Assembly: GCA_042408595.1 (NCBI GenBank)
Contig: JBHOQX010000082.1
Coordinates: forward strand, 1 to 64,000
Direction of reading: 5' to 3'
DNA: 64,000 nucleotides
Source of the DNA: JBHOQX01 sp042408595
Lineage (GTDB): Bacteria; Chloroflexota; Chloroflexia; Chloroflexales; Roseiflexaceae
Shown here: positions 8,102-19,646 of the stretch, piece by piece
How the letters are laid out: the number at the start of each line of letters is the position of its first letter
How positions within the stretch are numbered: the stretch's first letter is position 1
Made by a program: the position numbers and the translations under genes
The notes under the pieces: model-generated
What the model was told of the DNA's origin: nothing
Seen by the model: only the letters and a program-made list of their open reading frames with translations
Databases searched by the model: none

Positions 8102-8332
8102 CTATATGTGCGCCAGGCTGATTGGCGCGACCAGGCGAGCGGCCGACATCAGCAGGATGATGCGCAGACTCAGCCGTGCGAAAGGTCCCGCCAGCCAAGG
8201 TGGCCTTCTGGGGGTCACGGCTTCCTCCTCGAATGCCGAACCGCCAGACAAACACAACAATGTGGCCAGGGACACCGAGAGGATCGCCAGGGCGCACCCC
8301 ATCGTCGTGCTCTCCGGCTCCCCATGGCTCAC
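8102..8332 (-). CDS. Small two-helix membrane protein coupled to the dehydrogenase gene
   Basis: This frame of 76 residues starts at GTG 8332, whose GTGA overlaps the TGA stop of the dehydrogenase gene, a typical arrangement for translational coupling. It encodes two hydrophobic segments (about residues 12-30 and 54-74) separated by an acidic then basic linker (FEEEAVTPRRPP). An ATG ten codons in is an alternative start. No family is recognised. The overlap and the clean hydrophobic pattern argue for a real gene; its short length and lack of known relatives argue for caution. Confidence 0.45.
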   Translation of the reverse strand: MSHGEPESTTMGCALAILSVSLATLLCLSGGSAFEEEAVTPRRPPWLAGPFARLSLRIILLMSAARLVAPISLAHI

Positions 8333-9348
8333 GCCGCCTCGCGCACCAGCACTCCCTTCTGAATCTTGGCCGGGTGGGCGTGGAGATCGGCGAAGACCGC
8401 CGGCGCGTCCCACAGGCTGAACTCGGTGGCCATGCGCGGGTAGGTGATCTGGCCGCTGGCGATCAGCGCGAGCGATTCGGGGAAGCAATCGACCGAAGCG
8501 CGCGAGCCGACGATCGTCATCTCCTTGCGGGTCAAATCCAGCGCCGGGAAGGTCACGCCGACGCCGCGCTTCGCCAGGCCGACGATCACGATCCGCCCGC
8601 CGGACGCCACCAGGTCCACCGTCTGCTCCATCGCCTTGACATTCCCGGTGGCCTCGATCACCACCGGCGCGCCCTCGCCGTCCGTCTGGTCGAGCACGCT
8701 CTGCAGCAGCCCCTCGCCGGCCGGCAGCACCTCCGCGCCGAGCGCGCGCGCCGTCTCCAGCCGGTCCGGCACCAGATCGACCGCGACCGGGCGCGCCCCG
8801 CGGGCTCTCGCGACCTCGATCAGCGCCAGGCCGATCGGGCCGCAGCCGAGGATGAGCACGTACTCGCCGGCGGCGACCGCGCCGCGCCGGCAGGCCTGCA
8901 CCCCGATCGCCACCGGCTCGGCGAACGAGGCCAGCGCCATCGAAAGCCCCTCCGGCACTTTGTGGATGTTCCGCGCCGGCGCGACCACCAGATCGGCGAA
9001 GCCGCCGGGCCGGTGGATGCCGATGATCTGCAGGTTGGCACAGCAGTTCGACTTGCCGATCCGGCAGGGGTAGCAGCGCCCGCAGCCGATGAACGGCTCG
9101 ACCACCACCCGGTCGCCCGGCTCGATCCCGCTCACACCCGCACCGACCGCTGCGACGACGCCGGCGATCTCGTGGCCACCGATCACCGGGTAGCTGGCAT
9201 AGGGGTTCGTCCCGTTGTACAGATACATATCGCCAGCGCAGATACCCGCCGCGCCGACCGATACCAGCACCTCGCCCGCTCCCGGCCGCGGCGTCTCCCA
9301 CTCGCCAACGCGCATCTGCAGCGGCGCGTCCATGATCGCAGCACGCAT
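8329..9348 (-). CDS. Zinc-dependent medium-chain polyol/sugar dehydrogenase
   Basis: This 339-residue protein is a medium-chain dehydrogenase. The catalytic zinc site uses Cys37 and His59-Glu60 (GGHE). The structural zinc loop has four cysteines (Cys89, 92, 95, 103). The NAD(P)-binding Rossmann motif is GCGPIG at about residue 169. Closest in style are sorbitol, threonine and RspB-type galactonate/gulonate dehydrogenases; the exact substrate is not readable. GGAGGAG precedes the ATG at 9348. It lies in the run regulator - Gfo/Idh enzyme - lactonase - this gene - alpha-galactosidase, so it probably oxidises a hydroxyl of the same sugar or of its acid. Confidence 0.88.
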   Translation of the reverse strand: MRAAIMDAPLQMRVGEWETPRPGAGEVLVSVGAAGICAGDMYLYNGTNPYASYPVIGGHEIAGVVAAVGAGVSGIEPGDRVVVEPFIGCGRCYPCRIGKSNCCANLQIIGIHRPGGFADLVVAPARNIHKVPEGLSMALASFAEPVAIGVQACRRGAVAAGEYVLILGCGPIGLALIEVARARGARPVAVDLVPDRLETARALGAEVLPAGEGLLQSVLDQTDGEGAPVVIEATGNVKAMEQTVDLVASGGRIVIVGLAKRGVGVTFPALDLTRKEMTIVGSRASVDCFPESLALIASGQITYPRMATEFSLWDAPAVFADLHAHPAKIQKGVLVREAA

Positions 9349-9452
9349 AGGCTCCTCCGATCGCGGATGATTTCGATGACAGGTCGCAGGTCACAGGCCG
9401 CACGAACGCCCCTGCGGCAGGCGGCGTGCGCAGCCGATCCTCCCGCGCGGGG

Positions 9453-11444
9453 TCACTCGCTGGCATCCACCCGCGCTACGGCATACGGCCGGAGCGCCAG
9501 CGCCAGCACGCCGTTCTCGGCCGCCAGCGGCGCGCCCGGGTCGGCATGGAACGCCTCCGGATCGCGCGCCGCGGTGGCGGCGGTGGTTTCATCCAACAGC
9601 CGGACGCGCGCCTGCGCCGCCCCGAGCGCCAGGCGTACCGCCTGCGGCTCCGGTGTGAGGTTCGCCAGCAGCACGCGGCGTGCGCCGTCGTGTGCCAGCG
9701 CCAGGCCCACGACGGCCAGCGGCGCGCTCGACAGACTCGGGATCACCTCGCCCCCGGCGAACGCGCCGACATCCGCCAGCACGTGGAACAGTGGAAAGAC
9801 CGCGCCTGGCGCGGAGCGGAAGCGCTCGGGCAGCGGCGATCCCGCATCCGCCTCCATCACGCCACGCCAGCCGACCAGTTCGTAGTAGGTGGCGGCGGCG
9901 CCGCTTTCGAGCAGATATTTCAGGCTCGCCAGCGTCCACCCGGCGCCGAACAGCGACATCTGGCGCGGATCGACCTGCGGCGGCAGCTCACCGGGAAGCG
10001 GCTCAGCCTCCGGCCCGGTCGCCACCGGATTGAAGCGCGGCTTGAGTGTCACCGGCGAGACCAGGATCGGGCGGCCCGCGCTGCGCGCCCGCGCCGTCTC
10101 GACCGTCGCGGCGATCGCTGCTGGCGTCTCGGCGAGCGAGGCGTTGTCGAAGGCATGCACCTGCGGGTTGATCGAATAGGTGATCAGGTCGAGTCCGTCC
10201 ATCTCCGGCCAGTCGCGGTTGAGGTCGGTGAAGTAGGCGTCGGTGCCGCCAGCGAACGCCGCGCCCGGCGCGAGGTCCTCCAGGGCGGCGCGGGCCTGTG
10301 CCACCAGCCCCGGCGGTGTGGTCGGCACGCTGGTCGAGAAGATCAGCCAGCGGGCGACGGCCGGACGCAGCTCGGCCAGCGCCGCGCGCAGCTGCGCCAG
10401 CCCGGCGTCAGCGTCCGCCGCAAGGAACAGGGCGACCTCCAGCGGCACGCCGACCGCCCGGGCCTCCTCCGCCGCGCGGCGCAGCCGGTCGAGCGCGGCG
10501 GGCGCGGGCGGCGCCAGATCGACTCGCAGGTGCGCCGGGCGCAGCAGCCGCAGCCGCTCGGCCTGGCGCGCAGTGAGCGGCGCACCCAACCCCGCGCCGC
10601 CCAGCCCGACCGGGGGCAGCGCCCGCCGCGCGCCCGGTTCGAGCGCCAACGTGACAGATTCGGTGTCCGAAGGCCGTCCGCCAGCCGCCAGCCGCCAGCC
10701 GCCGCCTGCCGCCCTTCGCCCGTCCTCGCGCAGCGACAATGTCACCGCCTGCCGCACCCGCTCGCCCGCCGCCAGGTCGTAGGGGAACGGCAGCCGCAGC
10801 GGGCGGCAGTAGGTTTTGAACGAGGCGTCGATCCAGTTGCGCTGGTCTTCCAGCTCGAAGATGTCGCCTTCGAAGCGCACCTCGGCCCAGACGCCGGGCG
10901 CCGCTTCGTGGGCCAGGGCACGCATCTCCGCGAAGGGCGGCACCGGCTGCGGCTTGCCGCCGGCCAGGCGCTGCGGCGCGATCAGCCGCGGGAAGGCGGT
11001 CTCCTCGACGCTCCCATCGGTGTGCTCGACCCGCGCCCGCGCGCCGGCGGCTTCCAGCGGGTGCAGCACGCAGAAGCCGGTACGGTTGGTGCGGAAGGGC
11101 GCCCGCGCCACGCCGTCCATCGCGAAGCGGATCGTTCCGTCCGCCTCGCCGCGGATGTCCGCCTGCCAGACAAAGTCGATCGGGCCACGCCGGTGCGCTA
11201 TCTCGTAGGTGATCTGGAAACGCTCGCGCCCGATATCGATCCGCTCGTTGGCGATCGCGCCGGGTACCGTGCCCCAATTGTGGTCGCGCACGGCGACATA
11301 GACGCGGCGCACCAACTCGCGCTCGCCCAGCCGCATGTAGCGCAGATCGCCGCCCTCGTACACGAGCGACAGCGGCCCGGCGCGCAGCGGCAGGCGCGTG
11401 GGCGGCGGCTCATCAACGCCGTAGTACAGCACATAATCCGCCAT
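9453..11444 (-). CDS. apnL: D-apionate-lactonase-like protein
   Basis: This 663-residue protein resembles ApnL, which opens D-apionolactone to D-apionate in apiose breakdown. The supporting block is an Asp/Glu-rich segment with RNWIDASFKTYCRPL at about residues 205-220, which I associate with that family, inside an N-terminal beta-rich domain; a TIM-barrel-like part and a small beta domain follow. The ATG at 11444 has GAGG six bases upstream. A low-complexity segment (about 10653-10725, codons for Gly/Arg/Ala repeats) interrupts the middle. It lies upstream of the zinc dehydrogenase gene and downstream of a Gfo/Idh gene. The family call rests on memory of one motif block and the context. Confidence 0.6.
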   Translation of the reverse strand: MADYVLYYGVDEPPPTRLPLRAGPLSLVYEGGDLRYMRLGERELVRRVYVAVRDHNWGTVPGAIANERIDIGRERFQITYEIAHRRGPIDFVWQADIRGEADGTIRFAMDGVARAPFRTNRTGFCVLHPLEAAGARARVEHTDGSVEETAFPRLIAPQRLAGGKPQPVPPFAEMRALAHEAAPGVWAEVRFEGDIFELEDQRNWIDASFKTYCRPLRLPFPYDLAAGERVRQAVTLSLREDGRRAAGGGWRLAAGGRPSDTESVTLALEPGARRALPPVGLGGAGLGAPLTARQAERLRLLRPAHLRVDLAPPAPAALDRLRRAAEEARAVGVPLEVALFLAADADAGLAQLRAALAELRPAVARWLIFSTSVPTTPPGLVAQARAALEDLAPGAAFAGGTDAYFTDLNRDWPEMDGLDLITYSINPQVHAFDNASLAETPAAIAATVETARARSAGRPILVSPVTLKPRFNPVATGPEAEPLPGELPPQVDPRQMSLFGAGWTLASLKYLLESGAAATYYELVGWRGVMEADAGSPLPERFRSAPGAVFPLFHVLADVGAFAGGEVIPSLSSAPLAVVGLALAHDGARRVLLANLTPEPQAVRLALGAAQARVRLLDETTAATAARDPEAFHADPGAPLAAENGVLALALRPYAVARVDASE

Positions 11445-11579
11445 CGGTCGCCTCATCGTTCATGCGGCACACGGCATCTCAATTGTGCGGACGGACCGGC
11501 GCAGCGCGGAAGTTTCCCTCCGAGGCCGCTTGCTGGGCGCGCCACGGCCCTCCAGCCCCTGACCTTCAACCCACGTTCG

Positions 11580-12608
11580 CTATGCGCCGATCGCCACGGT
11601 CTGCCCGCGGGCCGCCGAGTCGTACGCGGCGAAGACCAGCCGCACGGTGTTCAGGTTATCCTCGCCGGTCGTCTCCGCCGCGCCTTCGCCGCGCAGCGCC
11701 CGCAGCAGGTCGGCGTTGCACGGCACGATGCTGGCGTGGACGATATCGTAGGCCGGGTCGGCCCAGGGGTAGCGCGGCGGCGGGTGACGCCGGGCGAGCG
11801 TGCCGTCGCGGGTCGTCACGCGCACCCAATAATCCGGCCCGAGCTCGATCGAGCCGCGCTCGCCCTCGATGAACATGTAGGTCTCTGGAAAACGGTCGTG
11901 CTCCAGGTAATTGCCGGCGTAGGCCATGGTGCAGATCACAGATGCCTGGTCGCGCGTCTTGAGCAGGACGGTCGCCACATCCTCGCCCTTGATGTCCGGG
12001 TGGATGCGGCGGGTATGGCAGGTGACCGACTCGGCCTCGCCGAACAGGAAGCGCGCCACATCGAGGATATGGCTGCCGAGATCGGTGATGATGAACTGCT
12101 CCAGCTCCGCCAGGAATGGCTGATTGTCGAAGACCGGAAAGCCGGAGATCATCTCGATCTGGGCGCGGAACGGTGTGCCGATCTCGCCGCGCGCCAGCGC
12201 CGCCTGCACCGCGCGGATAGGTGTCTGCCAGCGCCAGTTCTCGTGGATGAACAGCGGCACCCCGGCGGCGCGGCAGGCGTCGACCATGCCCTCGGCCTCG
12301 GCGAGGGATTGGGCCATCGGCTTCTGGCAGATCACCGGCAGGCCGTGGGCGGCGGCCATGTGCACAAAGCGGGCGTGTGTGCCGACATCGCTGATGATAT
12401 CGATGAAATCGAGCCGCTCGTTGCGCAGCAGCGCCTCCGGGTCGTCGTAGACTGCCGGCACGCCGAAGTCGCGGGCGAGCGCCTCGGCTTTGGCGCAGGT
12501 GCGATTGTAGAGCGCAACACACTCGACGCCGGGCAGCTCGCGCCAGCCGGCGAGCTGAAAGCGCGCCCAGAAGCCGGTGCCGAAGATGGCGAAACGCAGG
12601 TTTGTCAT
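11580..12608 (-). CDS. Gfo/Idh/MocA-family dehydrogenase, candidate apiose dehydrogenase
   Basis: This 342-residue protein starts with the dinucleotide-binding motif FAIFGTGFWARFQ and carries the family's catalytic-loop motif CQKPMAQ (family consensus EKP). The later HENWRWQ and LGSHILDVARF blocks contribute substrate-binding and catalytic His. ApsD, the D-apiose 1-dehydrogenase that makes apionolactone, belongs to this family. The neighbouring ApnL-like gene makes the same reaction plausible, but other aldose or inositol dehydrogenases cannot be excluded. The ATG at 12608 is preceded by GAGG at nine bases. The regulator gene lies 95 bp upstream on the same strand. Confidence 0.75.
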   Translation of the reverse strand: MTNLRFAIFGTGFWARFQLAGWRELPGVECVALYNRTCAKAEALARDFGVPAVYDDPEALLRNERLDFIDIISDVGTHARFVHMAAAHGLPVICQKPMAQSLAEAEGMVDACRAAGVPLFIHENWRWQTPIRAVQAALARGEIGTPFRAQIEMISGFPVFDNQPFLAELEQFIITDLGSHILDVARFLFGEAESVTCHTRRIHPDIKGEDVATVLLKTRDQASVICTMAYAGNYLEHDRFPETYMFIEGERGSIELGPDYWVRVTTRDGTLARRHPPPRYPWADPAYDIVHASIVPCNADLLRALRGEGAAETTGEDNLNTVRLVFAAYDSAARGQTVAIGA

Positions 12609-12703
12609 TCGTTGTGCCTCGAACAGACTAGCGAACAGCGAACACCCGCTGAAGGCGGCCGATGACGGCCGCGCGCCGCGCAAACCGCGCGATCCTCACC
12701 GTG

Positions 12704-13468
12704 TCATCGGGTCATCACGGCTCCCCCCCGGCTCGCGTGCAACGCCAGCGCCTGGCGGACGACCTCTTCCGAATCCAGGAGATGGACGCGCATCGCCTCG
12801 CGCGCGCCCGTCGGGTCGCCAGCGCGCACCTGCTCGTAGATCGCCCGGTGGAAGCGCAGCGCGTTCGGCACGGCGCCCGGGACATCGAACCCCATGCGCC
12901 GCACCTGGAGCATCGTTTCGACGATCGAATCGAGCAGCATGGGGAACAACGGATTCTGCGTCGCGGCGGCCAACGCCGAATGAAAGGCGACATCGTTGCG
13001 GGCGAAGCCATCGCGGTCCAGCGGGACGGTCGCCATCTCGCCGAGAATGGCATCGAGCCGCGCCAGGTCATCATCGGTGCGGCGCCCGGCGGCCAACCCG
13101 GCGATCTCGATTTCGAGCACCCGCCGGATCTCATGGACCCTGGCGTAATCCAGATCGGGCTGCCCGGCACACAGAAAGAGCGTCATGGAGCGGGCGATCG
13201 ACTCGGCCGACGGGCTGCGGATGGTCGTGCCGCTGCCGGGGCGCACTTCGAGCAGCCCACGGGCTGCCAGGCCACGCACCGCCTCGCGCACGACCGTCCG
13301 GCTCACGCCGAACTGCTCCGACAGCTCGCGCTCCGACGGCAGCCGTGCGCCGGCGCGCAGCCGCCCAGCGATGATCAGGCGTTCGATCTCGCCCGTGACG
13401 CGGTTCGCCAGAGTCGCCTCGCGTGGGACGGCGCGGAACAGTTCAACAGCGCTCTCGTCAGCAGGCAT
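12704..13468 (-). CDS. GntR-family transcriptional regulator (FadR/FCD subgroup)
   Basis: This 254-residue protein has an N-terminal winged helix (residues about 24-85) with the recognition region LSEQFGVSRTVVREAVR, followed by an all-helical FCD effector domain in which FARNDVAFHSALA and the later His residues fit the usual metal/ligand pocket. Such proteins repress catabolic operons until a sugar acid or similar carboxylate binds. It is the first gene of the sugar cluster, and a perfect palindromic operator lies just upstream, so self-regulation and control of the cluster are likely. GGTGAG precedes the ATG. Confidence 0.88.
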   Translation of the reverse strand: MPADESAVELFRAVPREATLANRVTGEIERLIIAGRLRAGARLPSERELSEQFGVSRTVVREAVRGLAARGLLEVRPGSGTTIRSPSAESIARSMTLFLCAGQPDLDYARVHEIRRVLEIEIAGLAAGRRTDDDLARLDAILGEMATVPLDRDGFARNDVAFHSALAAATQNPLFPMLLDSIVETMLQVRRMGFDVPGAVPNALRFHRAIYEQVRAGDPTGAREAMRVHLLDSEEVVRQALALHASRGGAVMTR

Positions 13469-13502
13469 CGCTCACCCGCCCTGGTGCTCGGTATGTGGTA
13501 TG

Positions 13503-13512
13503 TGGTATACCA
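13503..13512. promoter_or_regulatory. Palindromic FadR-type operator
   Basis: TGGTATACCA is a perfect 10-bp palindrome and fits the FadR-type GntR consensus (TnGTnnnACnA). It lies 35 bp upstream of the regulator's start codon, preceded by two direct GTATGTG repeats. Binding here would control the regulator and the cluster behind it. Confidence 0.55.
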
Positions 13513-13636
13513 GTTGGAACACGGCGAGTATAGATCGCCCCGCCGCGGCTGTCAAATCGCCTGAGCGACAGCGGCGTTGACAGCCGCCCGGCGGCGGTGT
13601 ACAGTAGCAGTATCGACCCGACAGGAAGGTCGGCCC

Positions 13637-14206
13637 ATGACACCGCTCCCCCCGCTCGCGCGCCGCGGGCTGCCGCTCGTCCTGGCGCTGGCACTGCTCG
13701 GCTGCATGCTGCTCGGTCTGGCGGCCCGCCCGGCCGAGGCGCTCGGGCCGCGCGAGGCAGCCTTCGCCCGCTGGCGCGCGACCGGCCCGGCCCGCTACGA
13801 GGTCGCGGTCGAAGCGACCGCGCTCGGGCGAACCTGCTACCAGCAGGTGGAGGTCGCCTACGGCCGGGTGCAGCCGGACGCGCTCGACACCTGCGCCTCG
13901 CCGTGGCTACAAGATTTGACGATCCCCCAGATCTTTGCGCTGATCGATGAGGTGAACGACATCCCGGCCTCACGCTGCTCGCCCGGCGGGAACTGTGCCT
14001 GCCACCGCATCTTTATAACCCGCCGCACCGTCTACAACGACGCGCTCGGGTATCCGGAGCTGCTCTATAGCCGCTCGGAAGTGGTACCGAACTGGCGCCA
14101 TATCGACTTCTGGAACTATCTGCTCGAACACGGGGCGTTACCGACCTGCGCGCCGACGCCGCGGATTCTGCAGATCCGGGTGCTGTGGCTCGCGCCGCGC
14201 AGCTAG
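13637..14206 (+). CDS. Exported DUF6174-family protein
   Basis: This 189-residue protein has an N-terminal signal sequence (Arg-rich start, then a Leu/Ala core up to about residue 35, with LLGCML inside that could also be read as a lipobox). The mature part starts with the FARWRATGPARYEVAVE block typical of DUF6174, a small family of secreted or lipid-anchored proteins of unknown function. It contains six cysteines, four of them in a short run near residues 115-127 (SRCSPGGNCACH). AGGAAGG precedes the ATG at 13637. It is transcribed alone, between the divergent regulator gene and convergent uvrA. Confidence 0.7.
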   Translation: MTPLPPLARRGLPLVLALALLGCMLLGLAARPAEALGPREAAFARWRATGPARYEVAVEATALGRTCYQQVEVAYGRVQPDALDTCASPWLQDLTIPQIFALIDEVNDIPASRCSPGGNCACHRIFITRRTVYNDALGYPELLYSRSEVVPNWRHIDFWNYLLEHGALPTCAPTPRILQIRVLWLAPRS

Positions 14207-14303
14207 CGAGATCGAGTAGAAGTGCGAAGGGCAGCGTTCACAATCCACCATGCAGCGTATCATCTTGGCCTGGCTGTGAACGCTGCACGCTGAGCGCTGA
14301 ACG

Positions 14304-17327
<3,024 letters not shown>

Positions 17328-17399
17328 CGCTGGCTTCCTGCCCGTTCTGATGCCCCGAAACAGGGATGGTACCACACGGCGTGCAGCGCCGCAACTCGC

Positions 17400-17428
17400 T
17401 TGCAGGATCGGAACAAATGTGCTATACT
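17400..17428 (+). promoter_or_regulatory. Sigma-70-type promoter for the 17502 gene
   Basis: TTGCAG (17400-17405) and TATACT (17423-17428) are separated by exactly 17 bp, upstream of the gene starting at 17502. This is one of the best promoter matches in the window. Confidence 0.65.
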
Positions 17429-17501
17429 ATAGCTCCGCCATGCTGCTACAGCACGGATGGGATGAGCCGCGACAGCAAGCACGAGACAAGGAGGGCAGGC
17501 C

Positions 17502-18161
17502 ATGGCATCCCCACGCAAGAGTGACGACCGCACCATCGCGCGCACCTACCGCGCCGCGATCCGCATCGGCGACGACTTCATCACATTGGAAGAGACCATC
17601 ACCCTGCCGTTGGATGCCGCAGACGACGAGGTGGCGCAGGCGGTCGACCTCGGCTGGCGCATCTACCGGGCGCAGCGCGCCGCCGCCGAGGCGCAGATCG
17701 CCGAGATCCGCGAGGCGGCCGGCACACCCCCGGCGATCACCGTGCGCGACCCGGACGCGCCGGCGAGCGAGCGGCAGCGCAACTACATCGGCACGCTGCA
17801 GGAAAGCCTCGGCTGGTCCGGCGAGCAACTCGCCGCGTACGCCGCCGAGCAGCACGTGGACCTGATCGCGCTCACCAAGGGCCAGGCGAGCGCGTTCATC
17901 GACGGGTTGAAGAAGCTGGCCGAGGAACGGGCCAATCACACGCCCGCCCCGCAGGCCGCCGAGCCGGCCCGTGCCGGCGCGCCCGCCACGCCCGCCACCG
18001 AGCGCCAGTTGCGCGCCCTGGAGCGGCTGGCGGTGCAGCACGAGCTCGATCTCGCCGCCGAGACCCAACGTCGCTATGGTGTCGCGCCGGCCCAACTCCG
18101 CAGCGATCAGGCCTCGGCGCTGATCAGCGAGTGGCAGCGCCGCCCCGAGCCGGTGCTCTAG
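17502..18161 (+). CDS. Hypothetical protein with two copies of a Lys/Ser 'ATxxQ...GQAS' motif
   Basis: This 219-residue protein has a strong ribosome site (AGGAGGG). The first 75 residues are charged and helical. Two similar modules follow, about residues 86-145 and 165-215. Each starts with (A)SERQ or ATERQ and ends in a short helix with GQASAFI or DQASALI, separated by a Pro/Ala linker. Similar modules occur at the ends of phage and plasmid single-strand annealing or recombination proteins. Together with the ssb gene 184 bp downstream, this suggests a role in handling single-stranded DNA. That is an inference; no enzymatic motif is visible. Confidence 0.6.
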   Translation: MASPRKSDDRTIARTYRAAIRIGDDFITLEETITLPLDAADDEVAQAVDLGWRIYRAQRAAAEAQIAEIREAAGTPPAITVRDPDAPASERQRNYIGTLQESLGWSGEQLAAYAAEQHVDLIALTKGQASAFIDGLKKLAEERANHTPAPQAAEPARAGAPATPATERQLRALERLAVQHELDLAAETQRRYGVAPAQLRSDQASALISEWQRRPEPVL

Positions 18162-18345
18162 TGCCGCAGCAGAGAGCATTGTGTGCATGATGGCATGCGT
18201 GCATCGCATCGGCATGCGGCCCCTGCAGTCTGCGGTCGAACCATCTACGACAACCACCCGTATCTTTTTCGCCGCGCGTCCGGTACATCTCATGGAACGG
18301 TCGCCGTGGCCGTTCAGGGACGAGTAGAGCGACGAGGTACGAGCT

Positions 18346-18768
18346 ATGACACAGGCAAAGGGCACGATCAACCGGGTGGAGCTGCTGGGCTGGCTGGGCG
18401 CGGACCCCGAGCTGCGCTTCATGCCATCCGGCACAGCCGTCTGCCGGCTGCGCATCGCCACGAAGCGGTCGGCAGGGCAGGGCGAAGACGGGCAGCGCGC
18501 GTACGAGACCGAGTGGACCAATGTCGAAGTGTGGGACCGGCTGGCCGAGGTGTGCGGCAACCGGCTCCAGAAGGGCAGCCGCGTGCTCGTCACCGGCAGC
18601 CTGCGCACCGACAGCTGGCAGGATCGCGAGACCGGCCAGACCCGCTGGAAGACGTACGTGCGCGCCGAGGGCGTCCTGTTCCTGGATGGTCGGCCCGAAG
18701 CAGCGCACGAGGACGAGGCGGAGAGCCAGGCGGCGAGCGAGGACGTCAGCGCCGACATCCCGTTCTAG
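18346..18768 (+). CDS. ssb: Single-stranded DNA-binding protein
   Basis: This 140-residue protein has the bacterial SSB OB-fold (residues 1-110: NRVELLGWLGADPELRF at the start, then VWDRLAEVCGNRLQKG and GSLRTDSWQD). A short acidic tail ends in DIPF, the tip that recruits repair and replication proteins. It coats single-stranded DNA during replication and repair. GAGG precedes the ATG. A strong terminator follows immediately. The 165 bp upstream hold several GCATGC-type palindromic words but no clear promoter. Confidence 0.95.
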   Translation: MTQAKGTINRVELLGWLGADPELRFMPSGTAVCRLRIATKRSAGQGEDGQRAYETEWTNVEVWDRLAEVCGNRLQKGSRVLVTGSLRTDSWQDRETGQTRWKTYVRAEGVLFLDGRPEAAHEDEAESQAASEDVSADIPF

Positions 18769-18791
18769 CCGTTCGTCGGGCTGCCACGGCG

Positions 18792-18831
18792 CGGCGCGCC
18801 CCGGTCGTGACAGGCCGGGGCGCGCCGTTTT
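18792..18831 (+). terminator. Intrinsic terminator after ssb
   Basis: A perfect 13-bp GC-rich stem (18792-18804 pairing with 18815-18827, loop of ten bases) is followed by TTTT. It starts 24 bp after the ssb stop codon. Confidence 0.85.
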
Positions 18832-18896
18832 CGCTGCCGGAGACGGCCCCGATGGAGCATACTGCTCGTACCAGCAGACTCAAGGCAGACCCAACG

Positions 18897-19520
18897 ATGA
18901 CGGTTGAAACGCAAACCGATACGCTCCCGCGAATCGTCACCGGCGACGGGATGATGCTTGCCGGCCCGGAAGAACTCAAAGGCTTCTGGACGGAAGAGCA
19001 GTGCCTCCGGCTGACCGACGTCGCCCGCCGACCGATCGAGGTCACCGACGGCGATCGTGAGGTGCTGTCGATACCGACCAACACGCATCAAGCGATTGTG
19101 CGATATCTGCTATTTGCAATGTTCGCGTTCCTGCAGCCACGCGGCGGCGATGTGCTGTTCGCGCCGCTCCGCGTCCAGATGCGCCCAGACAATACCGCGA
19201 GCCAGACCTGGTCATGCTCCTCGATGCGACCGACCCGCGGCGGCAGGACCGCTTCTGCCTCGGCGCGGACCTGGTGGTCGAAGTGGTCAGCCCGAATAAC
19301 CCGGTGTGCGATACGGTCACGAAAGTAACGGATCGCGCCGAGGCCGGCATCCCCGAATCCTGGAATCGTCGATCCGGACGCCGGGACGATCACCATACTG
19401 ACGCTTGGCGGCAACTGTACCTACACCGCGCACGGCGTCTTCCGGCGGGGCGGGGCGGCAGCTTCGCGCCTGCGCGACGGCTTCCGCGTCAGCGTGGACG
19501 CCGTGATGGACGGGCGGTAA
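18897..19520 (+). pseudogene. Uma2-family endonuclease pseudogene, two frameshifts
   Basis: Starting at ATG 18897, the frame encodes the N-terminal half of a Uma2 (PD-(D/E)XK-like) protein, including the motif near THQAIVRYL. One base is missing or extra near 19190, after which frame two reads EPDLVMLLDATDP, DRFCLGADLVVEVVSP and DRAEAGIPE, the conserved catalytic core. An extra A near 19365 then moves the reading to frame three, which gives the usual ending YWIVDPDAGTITIL to a stop at 19518. Uma2 genes are common and numerous in Chloroflexota and Cyanobacteria. This copy cannot make a full protein unless the breaks are sequencing errors. Confidence 0.75.
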
Positions 19521-19606
19521 TCCCCATGCACCCCCTCTGAATCACGGGCGCGGCAGCCATCGAACGCAGTGGGAGCGGCCTCCGCTGCGGCCCGCAGCCG
19601 GGAGAG

Positions 19607-19615
19607 TGGTATAAT
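19607..19615 (+). promoter_or_regulatory. Extended -10 promoter for the glycosyltransferase gene
   Basis: TGGTATAAT gives a consensus -10 hexamer (19610-19615) with the TGn extension. The start codon lies 31 bp downstream. No convincing -35 is seen, as expected for an extended -10 promoter. Confidence 0.55.
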
Positions 19616-19646
19616 ACGCGCGCCCGATGGGGAAGAGGAATGCGCG

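Noticed and set aside
9426..12665. Very long plus-strand open frame (about 1079 codons) opposite the sugar-catabolic genes
   Set aside because: It lies exactly antisense to three well-recognised genes and has an Arg/Gln-rich composition with no domain. It is a by-product of GC-rich codon use.
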